This document shows, piece after piece, positions 52,858-62,700 of a DNA stretch of 64,000 bases. The position numbers were made by a program, and so were the translations under genes. Source of the stretch: Prevotella sp. (GTDB lineage Bacteria; Bacteroidota; Bacteroidia; Bacteroidales; Bacteroidaceae); contig JAFUAY010000012.1 of assembly GCA_017460515.1 (NCBI GenBank), positions 186,001 through 250,000 of the forward strand. Reading direction: 5' to 3'. Position 1 is the first letter of the stretch. The number at the start of each line of letters is the position of its first letter. The notes beneath the pieces are model-generated. The model was not told the origin of the DNA. It saw only the letters and a list, made by a program, of their open reading frames with translations, and made no database searches.

Positions 52858-52858
52858 C

Positions 52859-53386
52859 TTAATATTTATTGATATGAACGTTTTCCCACTTCAGCTTATC
52901 CTCATTCTGAGGCTTGCGCTCGTCAGCCTTATGTCCGATACCCAGTACGCAGAGGACTGACAGATTCTCAGGAATATCCAGGATACCCCGAATGACGGTG
53001 TCGGCACTCGTCCCGTCACTAAGTCCGCGTCCACGCATCTGCACCCAACAGGAGCCCAAGCCAAGATCCTCAGCCTGATACTGCATAGAGATAGCTGCTA
53101 TACTGCCATCTTCTATCCAACAGTCATTCTGAAGAGGATCGCCCAAAACAACTATACAAAGCGGAGCACCCTTTAAGAACTGTCCTCCCATGTCTTTCGC
53201 ATCAGAGAGTTTCTCAATATCCATCTTGTCATCAACGACAACAAACTGCCAGCCACGCTGACCTTTTGAAGTGGGTGACATCAGGGCAGCACGAAGAATG
53301 AGTTTCACATCTTCGGCATCAATTTCCTGTTCAGTAAACTTGCGGTGAGAACGGCGCATTTGCGCTAAATCTTTAAATGTAGTCAT
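52859..53386 (-). CDS. Nitroreductase-family flavoprotein
   Basis: An FMN-dependent NAD(P)H oxidoreductase, 175 residues. MRRSHRKFTEQEIDAEDVKL binds the FMN phosphate, APLCIVVLGDP and ISMQYQAEDLGLGSCWVQMR form the dimeric flavin site, and VLCVLGIGHKADERKP closes the fold. The physiological substrate (nitro compounds, quinones or other) cannot be told. It is the first gene of a four-gene operon ending with maf. Confidence 0.88.
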   Translation of the reverse strand: MTTFKDLAQMRRSHRKFTEQEIDAEDVKLILRAALMSPTSKGQRGWQFVVVDDKMDIEKLSDAKDMGGQFLKGAPLCIVVLGDPLQNDCWIEDGSIAAISMQYQAEDLGLGSCWVQMRGRGLSDGTSADTVIRGILDIPENLSVLCVLGIGHKADERKPQNEDKLKWENVHINKY

Positions 53387-53406
53387 AATCGTATGAATTT
53401 AATACG

Positions 53407-53414
53407 CAAAGTTA
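53407..53414 (-). promoter_or_regulatory. -7 box of the nitroreductase operon
   Basis: TAACTTTG on the minus strand, 20 bases before the ATG at 53386. No -33 match at the expected spacing. Confidence 0.45.
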
Positions 53415-53476
53415 CTTATTTCTATTCAATTCTGATGTTTTTTATTGTTTTATTTTCTTATTTTTTTATTTTTTCG

Positions 53477-53484
53477 TATTTTTG
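53477..53484 (+). promoter_or_regulatory. -7 box directly in front of the acyltransferase-like gene
   Basis: TATTTTTG ends six bases before the ATG at 53491. Transcription should begin at about the A of the start codon. The upstream region is very T-rich without a clear -33 box. Confidence 0.5.
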
Positions 53485-53490
53485 CCACCG

Positions 53491-54522
53491 ATGAGTGAAC
53501 TACAACCACATATCTACACCAGTAACGACAATCTACCCGAAGGACTTCTGACTGGAAACTTCTTCCATAGTAGGGAATTGTTTGAACTGAGCCGTCAGAC
53601 ACCTCGCCACCGTCCATACATGGTAACATTGGAGACGAATGAGGGAATCGTGATAGCTCAGATGCTGGCACTCGTACGCTATCGTGCCTCACTGCTTCCA
53701 CCTTATTTCTATATGCAATGTCGCATCATGGGTGAAGGAGCCTACCGTAAAAGCAACGGAGAAGAATGGTTGCTTTACGGACACGATGAAAAGCCTTCGG
53801 AACAGGAAAACGAAGAAAGGGCTGCGCATTTTGAAATCATGTTGAAAGCCATTCAGGAAAAGATGGGGCGCCACGTGTTATTCATCGAAGTTAGTAACCT
53901 CTCGCAGAAGATGTTTGCCTATCGTTCCTTCCGCCAGAACGGATTCTTTCCCGTTAAGTGGATGAGCATTCATAACAGTCTGCACTCCAGAAGGCCTGAA
54001 GAACGTATCAGCATCAAGAAACAGCGCCGACTGAACAGTTCGAAGAACAAAGGCGTTAGCTGCGAAAGTGTGAAAAACGATGATGACTTCCTCCTATTCA
54101 TGAAACTGCTACGCCATCACAACTGGCTGAAACCTCGTCACTATATTCCTGATGACCACTTCTTCAAAGGATTACTAAACTCCCCCAATGGAAAACTGTT
54201 TATCACTCGATATCAGAATATCGTCATTGGCTGTGCGGCAGTAGTATATAGTCAGAAACAAGCCTTCCTTTGGTATTCAGCTTTCCGCCGCAAGTCATTT
54301 GCCTACCTCTACCCTGCTGATATCACCATCTGGAATACCATCAAGGATGCTGAAGAGCGACCTTGCGAACATATTTATTTCATGGATGTGGGATTGCCAT
54401 TCCGCAAGAACCGCTATCGTGATTTCATCCTCAGCTTTGGCGGAAAGCCTGTCAGCAGTTTCCGTTGGTTCCGCTGTAGTATAGACTGGTTGAATCGATT
54501 TTGTTCCTGGATTTATGCTTAA
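53491..54522 (+). CDS. FemAB/GNAT-like acyltransferase family protein
   Basis: A 343-residue cytoplasmic protein with two GNAT-like halves (about 15-180 and 200-320), as in peptidoglycan aminoacyltransferases of the FemABX family. The ISIKKQRRLNSSKNKGVSCE segment, LLRHHNWLKPRHYIPDDHFF, and KLFITRYQNIVIGCAAVVYS with FLWYSAFRRKSFAYLYPADI are the best matches. The acceptor is unknown; cell-wall or capsule modification is possible. ATG 53491 is chosen over TTG 53482, since a -7 box occupies 53477-53484. Confidence 0.65.
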   Translation: MSELQPHIYTSNDNLPEGLLTGNFFHSRELFELSRQTPRHRPYMVTLETNEGIVIAQMLALVRYRASLLPPYFYMQCRIMGEGAYRKSNGEEWLLYGHDEKPSEQENEERAAHFEIMLKAIQEKMGRHVLFIEVSNLSQKMFAYRSFRQNGFFPVKWMSIHNSLHSRRPEERISIKKQRRLNSSKNKGVSCESVKNDDDFLLFMKLLRHHNWLKPRHYIPDDHFFKGLLNSPNGKLFITRYQNIVIGCAAVVYSQKQAFLWYSAFRRKSFAYLYPADITIWNTIKDAEERPCEHIYFMDVGLPFRKNRYRDFILSFGGKPVSSFRWFRCSIDWLNRFCSWIYA

Positions 54523-54529
54523 TAAGGTA

Positions 54530-55015
54530 CTAGCTGTTTTTAAAAGTCGCTATTCTCTCATCTTGACGCAAGATTGTTGAAGATGGCTGGATGTCTCGCA
54601 TAATCTTCGGGTTATCCAGCGGCTGCCATCGAAGGGAATAAAACGCAACTTGAATCTCTCGCTCACCGGTGGTTGTCAGATAATATGAGGATTTCATACA
54701 GATAACCTGGCGGCAACTATCGTACTCTTCTTTCGCTTCAACCAAAAATAATTCTGTCAGTAAGGCATTATCCAAACGAATAGAAAGACTATCATTGGTA
54801 AGACAAGTCATTTCGCTCTGCCCGTCCAAAGCATTCGTCACACGTGCCTTCATCTTCGCTTCCAGGAAATCAATCATATCCAGACGATTGTTTTTTGTCA
54901 GCGTAGGCATAATTTCATCAGGCATCTCCTTGAACAGCTCTGCTATCTTTGACTGGGCATTAGCAGGTAGTACCGTAAGAGAAAAGAACAGAATATAGAA
55001 ATATTTCATTATCAT
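54530..55015 (-). CDS. DUF3256 family secreted protein
   Basis: A 161-residue protein with a signal peptide (cleavage near LPANAQ) and the family motif LFKEMPDEIMPTLTKNNRLD, then MIDFLEAKMKARVTN. The remainder is beta-rich. Function is unknown, and the family is restricted to Bacteroidales. It starts four bases after the rsmE stop (an ATG at 55009 is equally possible) and ends the ileS operon, tail to tail with the acyltransferase gene. Confidence 0.82.
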   Translation of the reverse strand: MIMKYFYILFFSLTVLPANAQSKIAELFKEMPDEIMPTLTKNNRLDMIDFLEAKMKARVTNALDGQSEMTCLTNDSLSIRLDNALLTELFLVEAKEEYDSCRQVICMKSSYYLTTTGEREIQVAFYSLRWQPLDNPKIMRDIQPSSTILRQDERIATFKNS

Positions 55016-55019
55016 ATAA

Positions 55020-55748
55020 TTATTGTTGTGCCAACTGCATCATCATCACAGCTGATAGTCCCGCTGTCTCCGTACGCAGCCTGATTTTACCTAAATCAAC
55101 TGATACGAAGCCTGCCTCAACAGCCATTCGTACTTCCTCAATAGAGAAATCGCCTTCAGGACCAATCATCACGATAATATCCTGATCACTCTGACCAACT
55201 TGCTGACTACGCAGTTCATCAAAGAGGTTGACTCGATGCACCTCATCATAGCAATGGGCAATATATCGAAGTCCATCCGGATGATTCTTAATGAACTGTT
55301 TAAACGACTGTAACTCGTTCAGCACGGGCATCCAGGCCTTCCTGCTTTGCTTAACTGCTGATACTACGATTTTCTCCAATCTCGGTAGTTTCACCACACG
55401 TCGTTCAGAGAACTGACAATCCAACAGCGACATCTCATCAAAGCCCACCTCTGTCATTTTCTCCACCATCCATTCCATACGGTCCATCAACTTCGTAGGT
55501 GCAATAGCCAGATGAAGATGTCCTCGCCATGTGGGTTGCTGCGGTAGCGTCTCAACAATGTCGTACAGACAATGATGAGAAGAAGCCAACGTAACAGTTG
55601 CCCGATAGAATGCTCCCTTACCATCCATAAGCATCATCTCATCACCAGACTGCATACGTAATACACGGACGGCATGAGAAGCCTCTTCTGCAGGCAACTC
55701 ATTCACAGTTGCTGCATCGGGTACATAGAAATAGCGTGTTTCCTTCAT
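55020..55748 (-). CDS. rsmE: 16S rRNA (uracil(1498)-N(3))-methyltransferase
   Basis: A SPOUT-class methyltransferase that modifies U1498 in the 16S rRNA decoding region. The 242-residue protein has an N-terminal PUA-like part (HAVRVLRMQSGDEMMLMDGK) and a C-terminal knotted fold with IIVMIGPEGDFSIEEVRMAV and VDLGKIRLRTETAGLSAVMM. All SAM-binding motifs are present. It overlaps the DUF151 gene by four bases (ATGA). Confidence 0.95.
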   Translation of the reverse strand: MKETRYFYVPDAATVNELPAEEASHAVRVLRMQSGDEMMLMDGKGAFYRATVTLASSHHCLYDIVETLPQQPTWRGHLHLAIAPTKLMDRMEWMVEKMTEVGFDEMSLLDCQFSERRVVKLPRLEKIVVSAVKQSRKAWMPVLNELQSFKQFIKNHPDGLRYIAHCYDEVHRVNLFDELRSQQVGQSDQDIIVMIGPEGDFSIEEVRMAVEAGFVSVDLGKIRLRTETAGLSAVMMMQLAQQ

Positions 55749-56284
55749 TTTCCAGAAATCCCCCTACGTTTTATCTCGTCACGAAGTTGAGAGGCCAGCT
55801 CATAGTTCTCACTACTGATTGCCTGTTTCAATGCAACATTCAATCGTTTCGTATCCATCGTATTAATAGGAATGGCTACCCCGCGTGCATGTTCATCGAA
55901 GGCTATGCTCTGCTGATTCATCAATGACTCTTCTATATAAATAGGATAGCCTGAAATGATGTTCAACAAGACTGCATCACTGATTCGAATAAGCTTACTA
56001 TGGTCAAAATCTTTATCAGCCAGTACTACCTGATACTGTCCGTCGTGAACGCCATATATCATCATCTCATACTCTCCTGGCAAGATTGAGACCAACGTCT
56101 CAGGCAACATATTCTTACAGGTTTCTCGTGCCTGAAGCCTCATCAGGATCTGATGGGTCATCACTTCATCGCAGATGATAGATATAGCCCGTTTACGTGG
56201 CTCGTCAGTGAGCATGATAACCGCAAGGCGATCGCTTCCGACAACCTCTTGGATACTCTCAAAACGAAGTTGTAAACGTTTCAT
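55745..56284 (-). CDS. Bifunctional nuclease family (DUF151) protein with UVR motif
   Basis: A 179-residue protein with a DUF151/BFN domain (about 1-130; LAVIMLTDEPRKRAISIICD) and a C-terminal UvrB/UvrC interaction motif (about 140-175; LNVALKQAISSENYELASQL, then RDEIKRR). This combination is common in Bacteroidetes. Nuclease activity has been reported for plant homologues; its role here is unproven. It is coupled to rsmE by overlap. Confidence 0.85.
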   Translation of the reverse strand: MKRLQLRFESIQEVVGSDRLAVIMLTDEPRKRAISIICDEVMTHQILMRLQARETCKNMLPETLVSILPGEYEMMIYGVHDGQYQVVLADKDFDHSKLIRISDAVLLNIISGYPIYIEESLMNQQSIAFDEHARGVAIPINTMDTKRLNVALKQAISSENYELASQLRDEIKRRGISGK

Positions 56285-56323
56285 CAGTAAACTATTTTGT
56301 TAAGCAGGGATTACCCTACTCCA

Positions 56324-57652
56324 TTATTTCTTTTTCTCAGGATTGAATACCAAAGCGAAGGCAATGCCGACGATGAGGGCAAAAGCAGCAAAGATAAACC
56401 AGCAGGTCTGCCATTCTCCCTGTAGATAGCCTCCTTGCCATGAACAGTAGCTATTCACCACTTCACCTGCTACCAGCGTACCGACAGTTGCTCCCAGACC
56501 ATTGGTCATCATCATGAACAGTCCTTGAGCCGACGCTTTGATAGAAGGATCACATTCCTGATCGACAAAGATGCCACCAGAGACGTTAAAGAAATCGAAT
56601 GCCACACCATAAACTATACATGACAGGATAAAGAAGATAACGCCAGGCATAGCCGGATCGCCAATACCGAAGAATCCAAATCGGAACACCCAGGCAAAGA
56701 GTGACATGAGCATAACAACCTTGATGCCGAAGCGTTTCAGGAAGAACGGTATCAGCAGGATACAACAGGCTTCACTTATCTGAGAGATAGAGGTAAGCAG
56801 CGTTGCGTTATTAGCAGCAAAGGTGTCAGCATATTCAGGAATGCCTTTGAAACTTGTCAGGAAAGGACCCGCAAATCCGTTGGTTACCTGCAGACACATT
56901 CCAAGAAGAGCTGAGAAGATGAAGAACAATGCCATCTGACGACGCTTGAACAACTTGAAAGCATTCAAGCCGAGGCTTTCTACCAGCGAGACCTTTCCTT
57001 CCTTCTTATCCAATCTGCATTCTGGCAATGTGAGACAGTAGGCAAAGAGTACAAGACTCAACAGTCCCGAAACGAAGAATTGCATATAGGTGTACTGGAA
57101 CTTATGGGCGTTATCGCCTAACGTGAATCCCATACCGCTATCATCGATGAAAGCGCAATTGACAAACCACATAGTGGCGATAAAGCCTACCGTTCCCAAC
57201 ACACGGATGGGCGGAAAATCCTTTACCGTATCATAGCCGTTCTTCTTCAGTATGGAAAATGCTACCGTATTCGACAGGGCAATCGTAGGCATGAAGAATG
57301 CCACACTCAGTGAATACATCGCAATGAAAGCCGACTTATTCTCCAGTTCCTGTCCGAAGCCAGCCTGCATTCCCATCCACCAGCACACCAACATGGCAGC
57401 GCCAGCCAACAAATGACAAAGGCCCAAAGCTCGCTGTGGTTGTATGTATTTATCTGCCACAATGCCCATCAGGGTTGGCATGAATATCGAAACAATTCCC
57501 TGAATAGCATAGAACCAGGCAATCTGCTCGCCCAGTCCGGCCACTCCCAAATAGTTGCCCATACAAGTGAGGTAAGCTCCCCACACGGCAAACTCCAGGA
57601 AGTTCATTACTGACAATCGTACTTTAAGGTTCATCATAGTTTTTAGTTTCAT
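56324..57652 (-). CDS. Nucleoside:H+ symporter family MFS transporter (NupG-like)
   Basis: A 442-residue inner-membrane protein with 12 predicted helices. The N-terminal MNLKVRLSVMNFLEFAVWGA and the segment GIVADKYIQPQRALGLCHLL, together with DFPPIRVLGTVGFIATMW, are typical of the NupG/XapB branch of the major facilitator superfamily. It likely imports nucleosides using the proton gradient. It starts four bases after the small gene that overlaps the DUF4296 gene. The initiation codon could be 57652 or the Met five residues later. Confidence 0.85.
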   Translation of the reverse strand: MKLKTMMNLKVRLSVMNFLEFAVWGAYLTCMGNYLGVAGLGEQIAWFYAIQGIVSIFMPTLMGIVADKYIQPQRALGLCHLLAGAAMLVCWWMGMQAGFGQELENKSAFIAMYSLSVAFFMPTIALSNTVAFSILKKNGYDTVKDFPPIRVLGTVGFIATMWFVNCAFIDDSGMGFTLGDNAHKFQYTYMQFFVSGLLSLVLFAYCLTLPECRLDKKEGKVSLVESLGLNAFKLFKRRQMALFFIFSALLGMCLQVTNGFAGPFLTSFKGIPEYADTFAANNATLLTSISQISEACCILLIPFFLKRFGIKVVMLMSLFAWVFRFGFFGIGDPAMPGVIFFILSCIVYGVAFDFFNVSGGIFVDQECDPSIKASAQGLFMMMTNGLGATVGTLVAGEVVNSYCSWQGGYLQGEWQTCWFIFAAFALIVGIAFALVFNPEKKK

Positions 57653-57656
57653 TTAG

Positions 57657-57887
57657 TTATTCTATTCGTTTTCCATTATAATAGGCGGTCATCGTGCCGT
57701 CATTTTCTTGATTTAAGAGAATCAATCCGCTCCACCATTCTGTTTGGGGAAGTTCCTCTTGAAGCGGGTAGTACTTTACTACTACTCCTGACTGTATCTC
57801 CACGACCTGTTGCCGAAGCACTTCTCCTGTCGACAACTTCAGCTGATTGGAAGCTATCCGTATTCTCCTTCTTTGTTTTTTCTGCAT
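57657..57887 (-). CDS. 76-residue protein overlapping the DUF4296 gene out of frame
   Basis: Starts at ATG 57887 inside the DUF4296 gene and runs 43 bases past its stop, so 188 bases are read in two frames. The product contains GEVLRQQVVEIQSGVVVKYY, then PLQEELPQTEWWSGLILL, a pattern I associate with short conserved Bacteroidales proteins; the DUF4296 frame in the same DNA is low-complexity and charged. It ends four bases before the transporter start, as a real operon member would. Function is unknown. Confidence 0.65.
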   Translation of the reverse strand: MQKKQRRRIRIASNQLKLSTGEVLRQQVVEIQSGVVVKYYPLQEELPQTEWWSGLILLNQENDGTMTAYYNGKRIE

Positions 57888-58656
57888 TCTTGGAATGGAA
57901 TCTTATCAATTGTATATTATTGACAAACAGCAGGCGGAGGGTTGTTGACGGATCATCAGCACCTCCCAGGTAGAAGAATCCGTGTACACGTTTCGGACAG
58001 CCAAGTGTAGTGGTTGGCTTAATGTTTATCTGACTAAGTCCTGAATACGAGAAGTGCGTCTGTCTGACCACTACCGTATCAGGATAATCGACTGCCACAT
58101 AAAGGAATCCGTCCTTCTTTCCACTCTGATAGACGAAGTCGGCCATAAACTGCATCAGGAACGAGTCGCCTTCGCGAAAGATGGAATCACCCTCTATGCT
58201 GAACTCGAAACGATGATGAGGAGGTACGGGAACCATCACGTGAGTTGTATTCTCCACCCAGATATTAGCTGTATCGCCATACGATGTCAAATCAGAATAG
58301 CGACCTATTTCGCCCTCGCTTGCCCCCAAGGATACTGCTTTGTCCTGCAGACGTGCCAGCACATGATTATAGATAGGTCCGAACCGGTCTGCACGAGTGT
58401 AATAGTAGACCATCGACGAGTCGAACTGTTCCTGTGTATAGCCGTGCTTCTGAAGAGCTGCCTGCCAGTAGAGCAACTGTTTATAGGTCTGTTCACCATA
58501 ATTACTCTCCAGCTGAGCCATTCCTCGTGCAATATGGTAGTCGACGAGCAGGTCTTCCATCTCGTCTGGCTGAATCACTTCGCTGGGGGTTGTAGGCTTA
58601 CAGCCCGCCATCAAGCCCAAAAGCCCTACTGCAACTATAATCAGGAGTCTATTCAC
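57700..58656 (-). CDS. DUF4296 lipoprotein
   Basis: A 318-residue predicted lipoprotein with lipobox LMAGC (Cys19). The DUF4296 domain (about 25-115) contains QPDEMEDLLVDYHIARGMAQ and the YTQEQFDSSMVYYYTRADRF segment. The middle is beta-rich, and the last about 65 residues are a Ser/Arg/Lys-rich, disordered tail that shares DNA with the small gene at 57657-57887. It overlaps lspA by eight bases. LspA is the peptidase that would process this very protein. Role unknown. Confidence 0.8.
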   Translation of the reverse strand: MNRLLIIVAVGLLGLMAGCKPTTPSEVIQPDEMEDLLVDYHIARGMAQLESNYGEQTYKQLLYWQAALQKHGYTQEQFDSSMVYYYTRADRFGPIYNHVLARLQDKAVSLGASEGEIGRYSDLTSYGDTANIWVENTTHVMVPVPPHHRFEFSIEGDSIFREGDSFLMQFMADFVYQSGKKDGFLYVAVDYPDTVVVRQTHFSYSGLSQINIKPTTTLGCPKRVHGFFYLGGADDPSTTLRLLFVNNIQLIRFHSKNAEKTKKENTDSFQSAEVVDRRSASATGRGDTVRSSSKVLPASRGTSPNRMVERIDSLKSRK

Positions 58657-59281
58657 GCTTCAGCGACAGTTCACTAATCTCCTTTCGGAAGAAGAGAATC
58701 AACAAGACTACGCCTACAGAGATGGCTGAATCGGCGAAATTAAACACAGGGCTGAAGAAGATGAATTCTTCGCCTCCATATACAGGGAACCAGTTTGGAT
58801 AGGTAGTCACAATCAGGGGGAAGTAGAACATATCTACCACCTTTCCCATTAGGAATGATGAGTAACCCTCTCCAAAAGGCACGAGTCCTGCTACCGTATA
58901 GCTGTTGGAAGCATCAAAGACCAAGCCATAGAACATACAGTCAATCAAGTTGCCTAAGGCTCCTGCCAGGATCATCGACAGACAGACGACATAACTTGTT
59001 CGTACCGTCTCCTTCCGGGTTTGCAACCACACATAGTAGGCCAGCACGCAGATGGCAGCTATGCGGAACAGCGACAGCACCAGTTTGGAACCGATCTGCA
59101 TACCGTAGGCCATACCGTTATTCTCAATGAATGCGATATAGAACCAGTCAGTAACATGGATACTCTCGTGGAGCGCCATGTGGGTCTTCACCCATATCTT
59201 GATGACTTGATCAATAATCAGGATGGCAGCAATAAGAACTGCTGCCAGCCTTCCCTTGGTCATGATGCGCTGTGATATCAC
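58649..59281 (-). CDS. lspA: Lipoprotein signal peptidase (signal peptidase II)
   Basis: An inner-membrane aspartic protease that removes signal peptides from prolipoproteins. The 210-residue protein has four membrane helices and the two catalytic Asp regions: GALGNLIDCMFYGLVFDASN (usually GNLIDR) and VFNFADSAISVGVVLL. It is longer than the 160-170 of Proteobacteria because of an insert between the third and fourth helix, as is common in Bacteroidales. It overlaps both the DksA-like gene (four bases) and the DUF4296 gene. Confidence 0.93.
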   Translation of the reverse strand: MISQRIMTKGRLAAVLIAAILIIDQVIKIWVKTHMALHESIHVTDWFYIAFIENNGMAYGMQIGSKLVLSLFRIAAICVLAYYVWLQTRKETVRTSYVVCLSMILAGALGNLIDCMFYGLVFDASNSYTVAGLVPFGEGYSSFLMGKVVDMFYFPLIVTTYPNWFPVYGGEEFIFFSPVFNFADSAISVGVVLLILFFRKEISELSLKRE

Positions 59282-59664
59282 TTCCTTTGTTTCTCCATTT
59301 GTTTCGACTCCACGCTAAGGGTAGCATGAGGCACAGCACGCAAGCGTTCTTTTGGTATCAGCTTACCTGTGATGCGGTCTATGCCGTAAGTCTTGTTTTC
59401 AATACGCACAAGGGCAGCCTTGAGTCCCTGTATGAATTTCTGCTGACGGGCAGCAAACTGGATGAGATCTTCCTTCGACTGCGTAGTACTACCCTCCTCC
59501 AATGCCTTGTAGGTGGGTGATGTATCGTCTACGTCGTTCGAGTCCTCGTTGGTCAGGACTTTCATCATCTGGTCGTAGTCACGCTTGGCCAGCGCCAGCT
59601 TCTCATTGATAATCTCGCGGAACTCCTCGAGTTCCTCGTCAGTGTAACGTGTTTTCTCGGCCAT
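59278..59664 (-). CDS. DksA/TraR family protein lacking zinc-finger cysteines
   Basis: A 128-residue protein with the DksA-like coiled coil (about 10-95; FREIINEKLALAKRDYDQMM) and the globular end YGIDRITGKLIPKERLRAVP, then HATLSVESK. In DksA this end holds a C4 zinc finger; here no cysteine is present at all, as YGIDR replaces the usual YGICR. It may still bind the secondary channel of RNA polymerase, as cysteine-poor DksA2-type proteins do. It lies 57 bases behind ileS and overlaps lspA by four bases. Confidence 0.85.
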   Translation of the reverse strand: MAEKTRYTDEELEEFREIINEKLALAKRDYDQMMKVLTNEDSNDVDDTSPTYKALEEGSTTQSKEDLIQFAARQQKFIQGLKAALVRIENKTYGIDRITGKLIPKERLRAVPHATLSVESKQMEKQRK

Positions 59665-59721
59665 AATTGTTAAGATAGAATTTTTACTGTAGATGTTTCA
59701 GTATTGGTTAATAATTGGTAT

Positions 59722-62700
59722 TTATATTTTCACTACTTTGATATTCAGGCTGAAGTCATCAAACTCCACAGCCTGTCCATCATTGTTTTCCAAACGGATT
59801 TCGTCAGCCAGCACCTGCTTGCCTACGTAGTCACCAAAGTTCTGGATAGCCTTTGTAGCAGCCTCGTTGGGCTGAATGCTCACCACGATACGGTCTGTTA
59901 TTTCTAGTCCGCCTTTCTTACGCAGGTTCTGGATGCGGTTCACCAGCTCACGGGCCATACCCTCGTTGCGCAGTTCGTCAGTCAGAGTGATATCAAGGGC
60001 TACAGTCAGATTGCCTTCGTTACCAACCAGCCAGCCAGGAATATCCTCGCTGATGATGTCTACGTCAGCAACCTCGACAGTCAACTCCTGACCTTCCACA
60101 TTGATGACGATAGAGCCCACCTTTTCCAATTGGGCAATCTGCTCCTGTGAAAGGGCATCCATCTGAGCGGCAACGCCCTTCATGAGCTTACCGAACTTCT
60201 TACCCATCGTACGGAAGTTGCACTTCACTTTCTTCACCAGGATGCCTGCACCTTCTACAAACTTCACTTCCTTCACATTTACTTCCTGCAGGAAGATTTG
60301 CTTCACGCTCTCAATGGCAGCCTTTTGGTCTGCATCAACAGGAGGAATCATCAGTGTCTGCAGGGGCTGCTTCACCTTCAGACTTTCCTTACGGCGCAAA
60401 GCCAGCACAATGGTAGTGATGCGCTGGGCAATCTCCATGCGGTTCTCCAGGTCGGCATTCACGAGACTCATATCAGCCACAGGGAACTTCTCCAGGTGTA
60501 CAGAGTCTTTCTCGCCACCCAGGTCGCAGTAGATGCGGTCAGCGAAGAAAGGAGCGAATGGTGCCAACAGCTTCGAGACAGTCATCAGGCACTCATAGAG
60601 GGTCTGATAGGCAGCCAGCTTATCCTCATCCATCTCTTTACCCCAGAAGCGCTTCTTGTTCAGACGGACATACCAGTTGGAGAGGTCTTCGTCGACGAAC
60701 TTGTCGATGAGTCGTCCGGCACGGGTTGGATCATAGCCGTTCAGTTCTGTCTCAACACCTTTCACGAGCGAGTTCAGACAAGAGAGAATCCAGCGGTCGA
60801 ACTCTGGGCGCTTCTCGACAGGCACCTGAGGCGTAGCAGGATTGAAATCGTCTACGTTGGCATACATTGCAAAGAGCGAGTATGTATTATATAAGGTGCC
60901 AAAGAACTTGCGGCTCACCTCAGCCACGCCCTCTGGATCAAACTTCAGGTTGTCCCAGGGCTCTGAGTTGGTCATCATATAGAAACGAACGGCATCAGAA
61001 CCGAACTTGTCAATCATGTCGAACGGATTGACTACATTGCCCACGTGTTTCGACATCTTGTTGCCTTTCGCATCGAGTACCAGTCCGGTTGAGATTACGT
61101 TCTTGAAGGCCACTGAGTCGAAGATCATCGTAGCGATAGCGTGGAGTGTAAAGAACCATCCACGGGTCTGATCGACGCCCTCATTGATAAAGTCGGCAGG
61201 GAATGCTAAGTTATTGTCAACCAGTTCTTTATTCTCAAACGGATAATGTATTTGTGCATAGGGCATTGAACCAGAATCGAACCACACGTCTACGAGGTCT
61301 GACTCACGCTTCATGGGCTTACCGCTCTCGCTGACCAGCATGATGTAGTCAACGTAAGGACGGTGCACGTCAATCTTATCATAGTTCTCCTGCGAGTAGT
61401 CGCCAGGCACGAAGCCTCTCTCCTTGAATGGGTTCGACTTCATCACCCCAGCAGCCACAGCCTTCTCAATCTCGTTGTAGAGTTCTTCGAGGCTTCCGAT
61501 GCACTTCTCTTCACCATCTTCTGAGCGCCAGATGGGCAGCGGAGTACCCCAGAAACGCGAACGAGAGAGGTTCCAGTCGTTCAGATTGTCGAGCCAGTTG
61601 CCGAAACGTCCTGAGCCAGTTGACTCCGGTTGCCAGTTGATGGTCTTGTTCAGCTCTGACATACGCTCCTTCATCGATGAACTCTTAATGAACCAAGAAT
61701 CGAGGGGATAATAGAGCACGGGCTTGTCCGTACGCCAACAGTGAGGATAGTTGTGCACGTGTTTCTCAATCTTGAAAGCCTTTCCGTCGGCCTTCAGATC
61801 CATACAGATAGAGATATCGAGAGTCTCATCCTTATCAGTGAGGTTCTCGTCGTAGGCATTCTTCACGTAGCGACCTGCATAGCGGCTCCATTTCTCCACG
61901 TCAACATATTGTTTGACAAATGCCTCGTCAAGATCTTCTACGACGAAGTACTTGCCCTGCAAGTCAACCACAGGGCGCTCAGCACCTTTCTTGTCGATGA
62001 GTACAATCGGACAGATGCCTGCCTTCTTTGCCACGAAAGCATCGTCGGCACCGAAGTTGGGAGCGATATGCACAATACCAGCACCATCCTCAGTAGTCAC
62101 ATAGTCGCCAGGAATCACGCGGAAAGCATCACCCATAGGCTTGATCATTGGCAGCAACTGCTCATACTCAATACCCACGAGATCAGTTCCCTTGTAACGG
62201 CCTACCACGCGATAAGGCAGGAATTTCTCGCCTTTCTTGAATTCAGGCAGTTCACCACCATCGGTAATCTCGGCAGCAGTATCGAAATAAGCTGGCACAC
62301 GGGCATCAGCCAGAACGACGGTTATCTTCTCTGCCGTATAGGGATTATAGGTCTCCAGCGCCACATAGTCAATCTTCGGACCTACGCAGAGGGCCGAGTT
62401 GGCAGCAAGTGTCCAGGGAGTTGTGGTCCAGGCCATGAAGTAGAGGGGGCCCCACTCTCCGGAAACTCCAGATAATCCGGATTTTCCGGCCTTAACCTTA
62501 AACAGCGCCGTACACGTGGTATCCTTCACATCGCGATAGCAGCCAGGCTGGTTCAACTCGTGAGAGGAAAGACCCGTTCCTGCAGCAGGCGAGTACGGCT
62601 GAATGGTATAGCCCTTATAGAGCAACCCCTTGTTATAGAACTGCTTCAGCAGATACCAGAGGGTCTCAATATACTTGTTGTCATAGGTGATATAAGGATG

